Shown in pieces: positions 30,450-38,714 of a DNA stretch of 64,000 nucleotides. The translations under genes and the position numbers were made by a program. This DNA comes from Porphyra umbilicalis. Lineage: Eukaryota; Rhodophyta; Bangiophyceae; Bangiales; Bangiaceae. Every line of letters begins with the position of its first letter. Position 1 is the stretch's first letter. The notes beneath the pieces are model-generated. The model was not told the DNA's origin, ran no database searches, and was given only the letters and a program-made list of their open reading frames with translations. Location of the stretch: positions 62,001 to 126,000 of the forward strand of contig KV918919.1 in the NCBI GenBank assembly GCA_002049455.2, in the 5' to 3' direction.

Positions 30450-30870
30450 CGCGGATCATGACCGACGCGACGCCCCCGCCACCACCCCCGCCACAAGAGA
30501 AAGCGCTCACGTCGGGGATCGAGCCCACTTCATTCGCGGGCTCTCATCCGAAGCAGGAGAAGCAGGCCCACTGGGAGTTTTTGTTGCAGTTACTCTAACT
30601 ATTTATCGATTGGCAGCGCTCTGGTTCGTTTGCCAGTTTGCTGTAGCACTGTATTTAATCGTGCTTCTTTGTCGATTTGAAGACAATGGTTGGTCGTTCG
30701 GCTAGTGGGGGCGGAAGCTCTCCGGACTGTGATCTTGTCGTGACAGAAGCCGTGACAAGCCGTGACAGATTCTCACCAGGGACGGAGACAAGAAATCGGC
30801 CCTTGTCACGAGCCTGGCTTTAGTGAGCACTGCGCAGGTCCGCTGCATCCTCCAAACAGCCCTCCCCCCC

Positions 30871-31971
30871 TCACGTCGCCGACGGCAAGATGAGCATGGG
30901 GGACTCAGCATTGCGGCCGATGACCATCAAGCAGCACCCGACGTCGAGCAGCTGCAATGTCTCGTCTGCTCCATCAATCAGCCGCCGCTCCGCGTCGGCG
31001 AGCTTCACCGCCACCGCCGCCTTTTGCAGGTCATTCATGGAGGCGACCCCCCCCTTGACGTCGACACCACCCGACTCGCCCGCCACCCGGCGGCCGAGCT
31101 CGACCAACACCGACGTCGCGGCGTAGCCGCCCGCGACGACCCCCTCCACCGCGTCCCGCACCGCCCCAAACTGCCCCGACGCCGCCGCCGCCTCCAAGCC
31201 CGACACCACCTCGGCGGGCAGCGTACACGCGGCGGCGGCAATGGCGTCGGGCGTCAGCGGATCGGCGGGCCCCGCGACGCGCGCGGCGGATTGGAGGAGC
31301 GTGATGGCGCGGCGGAGGTCCCCACCGGCGGCGGCGACGAGGGTGTCCCGCCCGTCCGAGGGCAAGTCGACGCCCTCCGCGCCGGCAATCGAGTCGAGCG
31401 TGTCCCCGACCGCCGCGGCAGGGAGCGGCGCAAAGCGGAACTTGGCGCAGCGGCTCGCCAGCGGCGGAATGACCCGCGACACATAGTTGCAAATGAGGAT
31501 GAAGCGCGTGACGCGGCTGGTCGTCTCCATTGCCCGCCGCAGCGCCGTCTGCGCGTCGGCCGTCACGGCGTCCGCCTCGTCGAGGATGATGAGTTTGTAA
31601 GGGGGCGTCGGGTGCCCCGCCGGCGTCGTGTAAGCCGTGTGCACCGCACCCGCCGCAAAGGTGTTGATGCGATGCCGCACGACCGCAATGCCTCGCTCGT
31701 CCGACGCGTTGAGTTCGAGGACGCGGGCGGTGTAGGCGGCCGACCCGGGAGGGCCGTACAACTCCCGCGCGAGCGCAAGGGCCGTTGATGTCTTTCCAGT
31801 GCCGGGCGGGCCATAGAGGAGGAGATGGGGGAGGTTGGCCCGCGCAGACGCGACCGACCGGGTGAGAGTGGAGACGGCCTGCGCCTGGTGGCGAACATCC
31901 GCAATGGACGTCGGGCGGTACTTCTCGACCCAGGGGAGGAGGGGGCGGGAACGGGGGGTGGCGTCCGGCAT
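30871..31971 (-). CDS. RFC4: Replication factor C subunit 4 (RFC4 / yeast Rfc2 type)
   Basis: 366 residues from ATG 31971 (MPDATPRSRPLLPWVEKYRP); the frame is open upstream but lacks similarity there. It is an AAA+ ATPase subunit of the clamp loader that opens PCNA and places it on primed DNA in the nucleus. RFC boxes are in order: PWVEKYRP (box II), GPPGTGKTSTALALARELYG (Walker A), VLELNASDERGI, LIILDEADAVT (Walker B), TRFILICNYVSRVIPPLASRC with the SRC arginine finger, and GDLRRAITLLQSA (sensor 2). NYVSRVIPPL and FRFAPL match the human RFC4/yeast Rfc2 branch rather than the other small subunits. There are no introns and the length is normal. It is divergent from the FKBP-fusion gene across 656 bases. 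Confidence 0.94.
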   Translation of the reverse strand: MPDATPRSRPLLPWVEKYRPTSIADVRHQAQAVSTLTRSVASARANLPHLLLYGPPGTGKTSTALALARELYGPPGSAAYTARVLELNASDERGIAVVRHRINTFAAGAVHTAYTTPAGHPTPPYKLIILDEADAVTADAQTALRRAMETTSRVTRFILICNYVSRVIPPLASRCAKFRFAPLPAAAVGDTLDSIAGAEGVDLPSDGRDTLVAAAGGDLRRAITLLQSAARVAGPADPLTPDAIAAAACTLPAEVVSGLEAAAASGQFGAVRDAVEGVVAGGYAATSVLVELGRRVAGESGGVDVKGGVASMNDLQKAAVAVKLADAERRLIDGADETLQLLDVGCCLMVIGRNAESPMLILPSAT

Positions 31972-32627
31972 GTTGGCGTGGAGGGGGGCGCGGGGGTGAG
32001 CGAGGGGCGGCTGGAGAGGGGCGCCAATTGGCAGGGGGGGTATCAATGAAGTGGGGCGATTGGAATCAGCAGGCAGCGGTGGAGCACGTCACCGACGTCC
32101 GGGTGCAAGAGAGCAGAGGAGCAAAAACAACAAGAAGAGGAGGGCCGGCCAACACGGGAGACGTCGGAGTCGGATGAGGTGCCGTTGCGGTCGACGGCGA
32201 CGCGGGTGCCAGCGGTGCGCACGTGACGGGCGGCGCGGCGGCGCGCGGAGAATGCGGTCGGGAGAGGGTGTCGAGCGGGTCACGAAAGCGGCCGTTGGCG
32301 GGAACCGGATCCATCTCTGAACTGTATCGGTGCATAATTAAGACAACTGCTCCACACTTAAAGTTAGCCTGCCTGTTTTTGCGAGTCTTTGGCCCTCGAG
32401 ATTTCACGGCGTCGCCAGCACCCACTTGCACGCGGCGGCTGGGGAGGCGCCTCGCTGCACCACCCGCCGTTGACACGCGCTCCCACCCGCATCCCCCGCC
32501 CGTCGCTCGTGTGTCTGCTCGCCCCGTCGTCTCTGGCGCGTGTGGTGCATATAGTGCGGTGGGCATCGCCCTCCTCCACACCCCCGTCCTGACTGTGCGC
32601 CCCCCCCCCCCCACTCCATCGTTCACC
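31972..32627. promoter_or_regulatory. Shared upstream region of RFC4 and the UBL-STI1-FKBP gene
   Basis: 656 bases between two divergent ATGs, so it must hold both promoters. An AT-richer patch (about 32325-32360, with GCATAATTAAG) lies near the middle. A C-run sits at 32601-32612 directly before the FKBP-fusion start. Confidence 0.5.
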
Positions 32628-34385
32628 ATGGCGTCGACCAAGGTACTCGCCCGCTGCTTCAACGGCAAGACGTATGAGCTCGCGCCGCCCGCGGACGCGA
32701 GCGTCGGCGCCCTCCAAGCGTTGATCGCCAAGGATTCGGGCATTGACCCCGAGCGCCAGACGCTCCTCTTCCGCGGCACCGTCCTCGGCGACCCGTCGGC
32801 GCCGCTGGCGTCGTTTAACATCCCCGAAGGCGCCACCGTCAGCGTCGTGCGGCGGGTCGGCAAGGGCACCCCAACGTCGTCGGCCGCCCGCTCGACGCCG
32901 TCCGCCACGCCCACGTCGCGGACGACGACGGCGACGGCGTCGTCCACGCCGGCGACAAAAAAGTCGCCGGCGTCTGGCGGTGCCGCCGCCGCCGCCGCCG
33001 CCGCCGCGGCCGCCGCCGCGACGCCGTCGACCCCGACGTCCTCGCCCGGTGCGGCGGCGGGCGCAGCGGGCCTCGAGGAGATGATGCGTAATTTGGGGAT
33101 GGGCGGCGTGGGCGCGGCCGGTGGCGGCGCCGGGGGCGGCGGCGCCAACCCCGCGGCCATGGCGCAGATGCAGCAGATGATGCAGATGCTCGGCGGCGCG
33201 GGCGCCGCCGGCGCCGGCGGTGCCGGCGGCCTCGGCGGCGGCCTCGGTGGCGGCCTCGGCGGTGCCGCCGGTGCCGCGGCGGGCGGCGGCGGCGACATGA
33301 TGGCGGGCATCCAAAACATGATGCAGTCGCTCTTCTCCTCCCCGGCCATGCAAGAATACCTCAACGACCCGGAGAAGCAGGAGCAGTCGCGCCAGATGCT
33401 CGCGTCCAACCCGCTGCTGACGCAAATGATGGGCGGGTCGGATATGGAGGCGGCGATTGCCGACCCGGCCAAGTGGCAGGAGTCGATGAATGCGGCGCGG
33501 CAACTCGTGTCGTCGATGCCGCCGGGTGCGGCCGGCGCGCCGGGCGCGGGGGCGGCCGCCGGCGGTGGGGGCGACGGTGCCGCGGCGGCGCCCAAGGCGG
33601 ACGCGCCCGCCCCGTCGCCGCTGGCGGCGGCGACGGCGGCGGCCAAGGCGTCGCCGCGCGACGGGTCGGGGATGACGCCCCCGCCGGGCGTCGACATGCA
33701 CAAGTTGTCCCTCGCGTATGGCCACGCGCTGGGCCAGTCGCTCGTCAACTCGGGGCTTGGCCTCGACCCGCGGCAGGTCGTTGTCGGCTTTGAGGGCAGC
33801 GCGCTGCACAACAAGGAGTTCCCCATGCCCCTCCCAGAGTATGAGCGCCAGATGGGGGTTTTGCAGAACGTTGCCACCGAGTATCTGGCACGGGTCAACA
33901 TGGAGGACGCGACGCGCTTCTTTGAGGAGGCGGGCGCCGACTCGTCCATCCGCGTCCTCGAAGCTGACCGCGTCCTCGTCGAGTCTGGGGAGGTGGCGCC
34001 GGACGAGTCCAAGCCCGCCGCTGCCGCCGAAGCAACGGTGTTGGTGCTGTTGCAGGGGCGGCTGCTCGACGGCCGCTTCTTCTACACCTACCCGTCGGCG
34101 GACGAGAGTGGGGAGAATGTGCACCCGCTGACGCTGCCGCTGCCGGGCGCGCCGCCGGCGCTGACGGCGGGCCTCCTCGGCATGCGCGAGGGGGAGGAAC
34201 GCACGCTGTACGTGCACCCGTCGGCGTCGGAGGGGATGGCCGACATGTTTGGCGACCTGCTGCCACCAAACGCGCTGCTCATCTTTGATTTGGAGTTGGT
34301 GTCGGCGTCGGCGCCGCCGGAGGAGGAAGAGGAGGAGGGCGGCGAGGCGGCGACGGCGGCGGAGCCAGCAACGGCAGCTGCGTAG
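32628..34385 (+). CDS. UBL-STI1-FKBP fusion protein (ubiquilin-like head, Mip/FkpA-like FKBP tail)
   Basis: 585 residues from ATG 32628 (CACCATGG). Residues 1-80 are a ubiquitin-like domain (VLARCFNGKTYELAPPADASV, RQTLLFRGTVLGD). A Ser/Thr/Ala linker, Met/Gly-rich stretches (MAQMQQMMQML) and an STI1 motif at about 230-295 (MQEYLNDPEKQEQSRQMLASN, NPLLTQMM) follow, as in ubiquilins. Residues about 355-410 resemble the N-terminal dimerisation domain of bacterial Mip/FkpA FKBPs (DMHKLSLAYGHALGQSLVNS). About 470-561 is an FKBP fold (LQGRLLDGRFF, GLLGMREGEERTLYVHP, NALLIFDLELVSA). The FKBP catalytic Tyr, Asp and Trp positions appear replaced (FDS becomes FYT, GW is lost), so isomerase activity is doubtful. 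It probably acts in cytosolic protein quality control, linking ubiquitin or proteasome binding to client binding. The role is inferred. Confidence 0.85.
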   Translation: MASTKVLARCFNGKTYELAPPADASVGALQALIAKDSGIDPERQTLLFRGTVLGDPSAPLASFNIPEGATVSVVRRVGKGTPTSSAARSTPSATPTSRTTTATASSTPATKKSPASGGAAAAAAAAAAAAATPSTPTSSPGAAAGAAGLEEMMRNLGMGGVGAAGGGAGGGGANPAAMAQMQQMMQMLGGAGAAGAGGAGGLGGGLGGGLGGAAGAAAGGGGDMMAGIQNMMQSLFSSPAMQEYLNDPEKQEQSRQMLASNPLLTQMMGGSDMEAAIADPAKWQESMNAARQLVSSMPPGAAGAPGAGAAAGGGGDGAAAAPKADAPAPSPLAAATAAAKASPRDGSGMTPPPGVDMHKLSLAYGHALGQSLVNSGLGLDPRQVVVGFEGSALHNKEFPMPLPEYERQMGVLQNVATEYLARVNMEDATRFFEEAGADSSIRVLEADRVLVESGEVAPDESKPAAAAEATVLVLLQGRLLDGRFFYTYPSADESGENVHPLTLPLPGAPPALTAGLLGMREGEERTLYVHPSASEGMADMFGDLLPPNALLIFDLELVSASAPPEEEEEEGGEAATAAEPATAAA

Positions 34386-34769
34386 GTGCAAGGGGCGCTT
34401 CCTGTTTGCCAAGTCGGTGATGAAGGGTGATGTGTGGAAAAGTGTTTGCCTGTGTGTGGAGTGTGTGCGTATGATGTCTCGAGTCTCTTTTTGGTCGCTG
34501 CAGCGTCGAACATGGGTGACGTCAGATCTGTCTGCTTGATGCCGGCTAGGTGAGAGGTTCGCGATCGAGTCGTTCTTGTTGCATCGGCTTTGTGCACTCC
34601 CGCACTCCGGCGCCGTGCTCCCGCACGAACCATGCGCCCCGTTGCCATGGCAAGGCTGCCGGCATCTGCCAACACCCCGCACGTTGGGCACACGTCGACC
34701 CCCTCACCGTCCGGCCCTGTGCCGCGCACCCCGCGCTTCCACGGCGCCCCCGCCCACCCCCCCCCCCTC
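34386..34769. other. 3' region between two convergent genes
   Basis: The shared downstream region of the FKBP-fusion gene (+) and the tRNA methyltransferase gene (-). No other gene seen. Confidence 0.5.
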
Positions 34770-35241
34770 TCACAACCCATCCGCCGACGCGCCTGGCGGG
34801 TCGGGCAGGCGGCGCCACGCACCGACAAACTTGGCCCCCCCGTTGCGCTCGACGCGCTGCGCCTCGTCCGTGTGGTCGCGCACAAAGGCGACCATTGGGT
34901 CTGCCGCCATCGCGTCGTCGGTCAGCCGCCCAAAGAGCGGGTGCGCGTCAAAGCGGGTGAACATCCAATCCGCCAACTTGCGCACGTCCGTCACGGCGTA
35001 CGCCACCCCCCCGGGTGCGAGCACGTACGCGTACTCTGCGAGCAGCGCGCCGCTAATGATGCGCTGCCGGTGCTTTTTGCGCTTAAAGTGGGGGTCGGGG
35101 TAACAAAAGAAGATCTTGGTCAGGGTGCCGCGGGGGATGTAGTTGGGCAGATACTTCATCGCGTTGGTCCGCACAAAGCCGACGTTGGTGTAGGGCGCGG
35201 GGGCGGCGCCGCCCGCGGCGGCGGCCGTCGGGGTGGCGGCA

Positions 35242-35306
<65 letters not shown>

Positions 35307-36037
35307 AGCGGCGGGCGCCTTGGAGCGCGCCTCGGCGAGGCGCGCCGCGCAAAACTCTGTGACCCGCTCCCGGATTTCCATGCCGAGCATCGGCACCGCC
35401 GGGTGGCGCACCGCCAGCGCCATGAGGAGCCCCCCAAAGCCGCACCCAACGTCGAGCCACCGCACGTGGGGCGGGCGGGGGTACTCACCCCCGACCGCCG
35501 CTGCGTCGTCGGCGCCGCCGGCGAGGAGGGGGATGAGCTCGTGCAGCCGCGCGTCGGCCACCGCCGGCGGCGGCGCAAAGTTGCCGTCTGACAGCGGGTT
35601 GCTGTGCGCGCGGGTGCGGAATTGGCGCTTGTGGGTGACCCACCGGGGGGGGGGGGGACGTCCGCTTCGGCGACTGGGGGGGGGAGGGCGTCGGCGGCGG
35701 CCGCGGCGGGTGCGGCCGCGGCGGGTGCGGCCGCGGCGGCGGCGGGGGGAGCGGGAGCGGGGGCAGCGTCGGTGGGGCTGCCCGCGACAGAGGCGGGCGT
35801 CGGACAGCCAGGTGCGGTTGCGTCGACAGGCGGCTCCGACGGCGGTGCCACGGCAGGGGGCTCGGCGCCAGCCACCGTGGCAACGGGGTTGAGCGCAGCG
35901 GCGGGCAACGACGAGGGCGGCACGCCGGCACCGACGCCATTGGTGCCAGCCGCGGCAGCGTGAGTCAAACTTGTACCCGTCGCATTGTCGCCGCCGCTGC
36001 CGCCGCCGCCGCCGCCGACGGGCGCCGCTGCCGACAT
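34770..36037 (-). CDS. METTL1: tRNA (guanine-N7-)-methyltransferase (METTL1/Trm8 type)
   Basis: It makes m7G at position 46 of tRNAs using S-adenosylmethionine, normally with a WDR4/Trm82 partner. The family landmarks are complete: HKRQFRTRAHSNPLSDGNF, WLDVGCGFGGLLMALA (AdoMet loop), LGMEIRERV, FVRTNAMKYLPNYIPRGTL, TKIFFCYPDPHFKRKKHRQR, and LLAEYAYVLAPGGVAYAVTD. A run of about 25 Ala encoded by GGC/GCC repeats (about 35229-35314) is inserted just before the NAMKYLPN segment. The catalytic frame meets a G-run at 35645-35657. Another frame continues there to an Ala/Pro-rich N-terminal extension starting at ATG 36037, and the two join as ADVPPPP-RWVTHKRQF. I treat this as one gene of about 420 residues with a homopolymer length error. 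The N-terminal extension could be a linker or a targeting region. Confidence 0.9.
35229..35314 (-). repeat. GCC trinucleotide repeat encoding poly-Ala
   Basis: About 28 near-perfect trinucleotides inside the METTL1-type gene. In-frame length change would only alter the Ala run. Confidence 0.9.
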
Positions 36038-36489
36038 GGCGGCCAGCGGTCGCCGCGCGGCGGGCAACTGCAGACGCGTCTTGGGGGCTCTTCAACCGTG
36101 ATGGGTGGCGCCAAGATGAAAAACGGGTGCAAGGGAGATGCACAGGTGGGATGCGCGGGCCCGCGCGCTGCGGGGTCGGGCAGGTAGACCACGGGGCGCC
36201 GGCGTGGGCGGGGCGGCGGGCGTGCGTCGTCGGCGTCCAGCCGCTTGGTCGGCGGCGCGGCACGGCAGAGCACGGACACGCCACCGCCGCGCGCGCGCGT
36301 GATCCGCACTGACAAAAAAATGGGGGACGAGGACTGAGTGAAACAATTACATACATGGAAGCGCCCGCCACGGCCCAAAAGAGACATCCCAAAACGCCGC
36401 CGCGAGAAAAAGAGAACACAAGCAGAGGGGCGATACAGTCCCTCCACCATTGTCATCCACCGCCCTACAGTACCCCGCACCCTCCCCAC

Positions 36490-37882
36490 TTACAGCATAG
36501 CAATGAACAGAAAGACGCAAAACACGATCAAGAGAAAAAAGCGGGCGACCCGCTCCCTCATCTCCACCTCTGGCGGCAGTTGCGGCGCTGCAGACGGCCG
36601 GCACCCAGGGCACACGGGCGCCGTAGAGGCCGCCGAGCGAATCGAAAAGAGCAGCAAGAGGAGAGGGAAGAGGCAAAGAACCAAACGCACCGCACCAATA
36701 CACAAGGTGGTACGGACGAGCGGGGGCACCGGGGGTACCATTGGTCAGCGTGCCACAACAGATTAGGAAAAGCGGTTGCCCGGCTGCGCACGCGGGCGGC
36801 TCCTGCATCACAGCGGTTCCCCATAGACTCGGGCGGAAGAGAACAAGAACGCCCACGTACCGTACCACGCATCCCCAAACGGCGGATACGCAATCTGCAT
36901 GTTGAACAGCGCCGGGAAGAGCCCGACCGTCGACGCCCCCGCGGCGCCCCCGTCGGGGGCCCCCCCGCCCACATACCAGCCGCCGCCGGCCACGTCGGGC
37001 CCGCCGCCGCCGCCGCCGCCGCCACCGCCGCCGCCGCCAAAGGCCGCCGTCGGCCGCCCGCCGGCGGCAGCGGCGGCGCCCATGGCGCCGTGGCCGTGGC
37101 CGCCACGGCCCCCATAAAGGTCCCCGTCGACGCCATACGCGCGGGCGCCGGGCGGCGGATGCCGGTGCCGCACGTTGCGGTGCGACGCCGCGGGCTCTGT
37201 CGCAGGCGCGCAAAGGGGGGGGGGGGGGGGGGAGGGGCGGAGAAGCGAGCAGCCATCAGATGACCGGCAAGCGTGGCGTGCGCAGGCCCCGGGACTGCCG
37301 TCAGTTTGTCGGCCCATTGTGCAATGACACAACGTCGCCGCCACGCCTGTTACCGAGCACCCGGCGGCGGCGCGCGCGTCGGACATGCACGTCCGGCGGC
37401 CCCCGCCACCCCCCCCCCCCCAGCCGCCACACCCCGGCACCTGCCCGCCCGCCCACCCCCCCCCCCCCCCCACGACGTACCTGTCCGCCGCGCCCGCGGG
37501 CGGGGCGGGGTGGCAACTTCCTCGCCCCCCCCCCCCCCCCCCCCGCCCCCCCCCCCCCCGCCCGTAAATGGGAATGACCGTCTCCCGGCTGACGGCGGCC
37601 TTGCACACGGGGCACTCGGGCGACGACGCGTGTAGGCGGAGCCACCGGTAGAGGCACGCCCAGCAGTAGAGGTGCCCGCACGGTGTGACGACCGGCTCGG
37701 CGGGGGTGTCAAAGCAGATGTTGCACTCAAAGGCGTGGGCGGGGGGGGGGGGGGGGGGGGGTCGAGGGAGGGGACGCACCCCCGCCGCTGCCGCCGCCGT
37801 CGCTGTCGCCGCGGTCGCCGCGGTCGCCGCGGTCGCCGCGGTCGCCGCGGTCGCCGCGGGGCGGCGGGGGATGGACCTCCAT
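36490..37882 (-). CDS. RNF5/RNF185-type membrane RING E3 ligase, three exons
   Basis: A tail-anchored ER ubiquitin ligase of the RNF5/RNF185/RMA family. Exon 1 (37481-37882) starts MEVHPPPP, holds GDR repeats, then a C3HC4 RING: C-x2-C, C-x-H-x2-C-x2-C, C-x2-C within [13 protein letters not shown] to CPVCKAAV. The family signature VIPIYGRG and [10 protein letters not shown] follow, ending at CAG|GTACGT. Exon 2 (36861-37196) encodes [11 protein letters not shown], a Gly-rich stretch and [18 protein letters not shown], and ends ACG|GTACGT. Exon 3 (36490-36587) encodes [17 protein letters not shown], then the hydrophobic anchor [14 protein letters not shown]. Phases agree at both junctions (Glu and Ala codons). 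A second in-phase acceptor nearby would shorten exon 3 slightly. G-runs at about 37741-37762 and in 37527-37559 shift the frame, probably sequence errors. It fits ER-associated degradation. Confidence 0.85.
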
Positions 37883-38714
37883 CCCCGCGGGGGGGACCAC
37901 GGGCCAGGGAGCAGCGGGGCGTGACCGACCGCGGGCGACCGACACCGCGGGCCTTGCCTGCAGAAGAAGCAAGCGAGGCGATGACGTTGGGCGGCTACAA
38001 AGGAGAAAACGGGAGGGCACACAGACAGCAACACCGGCGGGGCCGCCAGTGACTGCGTCCCGCTACGGTCTGGGTGGGGGAGGGGTCGGCGCGGTCGCGG
38101 TCCCCGCCCAGGCCGCCCCGACGCGCTCGTCGCAGTACGGGGCGCGCCCCGTGATGCGACGAACGCCGCCCGGGCGGCGCTCCTGCAAAGACGCTGCGTC
38201 GGTGCGGCGCGTCACCCGCCACGTGTGGGGCGAGGCGGGTGCCAGCAGCGGCGATCCCACCCGTCATGTACTTGAGGTGGACACGATGCAAAAATCCAGT
38301 TCAATTCGTGCAGGCGTCGACGCGCGCGGGGTCGACCACGGCCGAGCAAGCGCGCGGCCGCTTCGGCACGCGTCGAGATCGCGCCGCGGCACCAACCCGT
38401 CCCGCTGCCCGCGTCGGGACTGGGAACGCCACGCCGGCCCTCCCCCACGCCCTCTGCGCCGCCTGCTCCTTGAGTGGAGCCGGGCAACGTCGATCGCCGT
38501 GTTGCCGGTCCGCGTCGGTGGGCGTTGTCGGGAAGCCTCCTCGGGGCTGCTGTGTCGGTGCGCCGCGTCTGCCGGCGACGATCGACGGCGGCTGTCGACG
38601 GCACCAGTGTGCACCGTGACCGCTGCTGCCGCCGCCGCCGCTCGTGGGTCCTCCCCCCCCCCCCCCCCCTCCCCTCATTAATCCCTCCTTGTGTCCCCCT
38701 GAGCGCACGTCGCC
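37883..38714. promoter_or_regulatory. Divergent promoter region (RING ligase / RHD3-like gene)
   Basis: 832 bases between two divergent starts. A long C-run followed by CTCATTAATCC lies about 30-60 bases before the RHD3-like ATG. No convincing gene inside. Confidence 0.45.

Noticed and set aside
32364-34691. 775-codon minus-strand frame opposite the UBL-STI1-FKBP gene
   Set aside because: Arg/His-rich antisense frame with no domain; the plus strand has three recognisable domains and a good start context.
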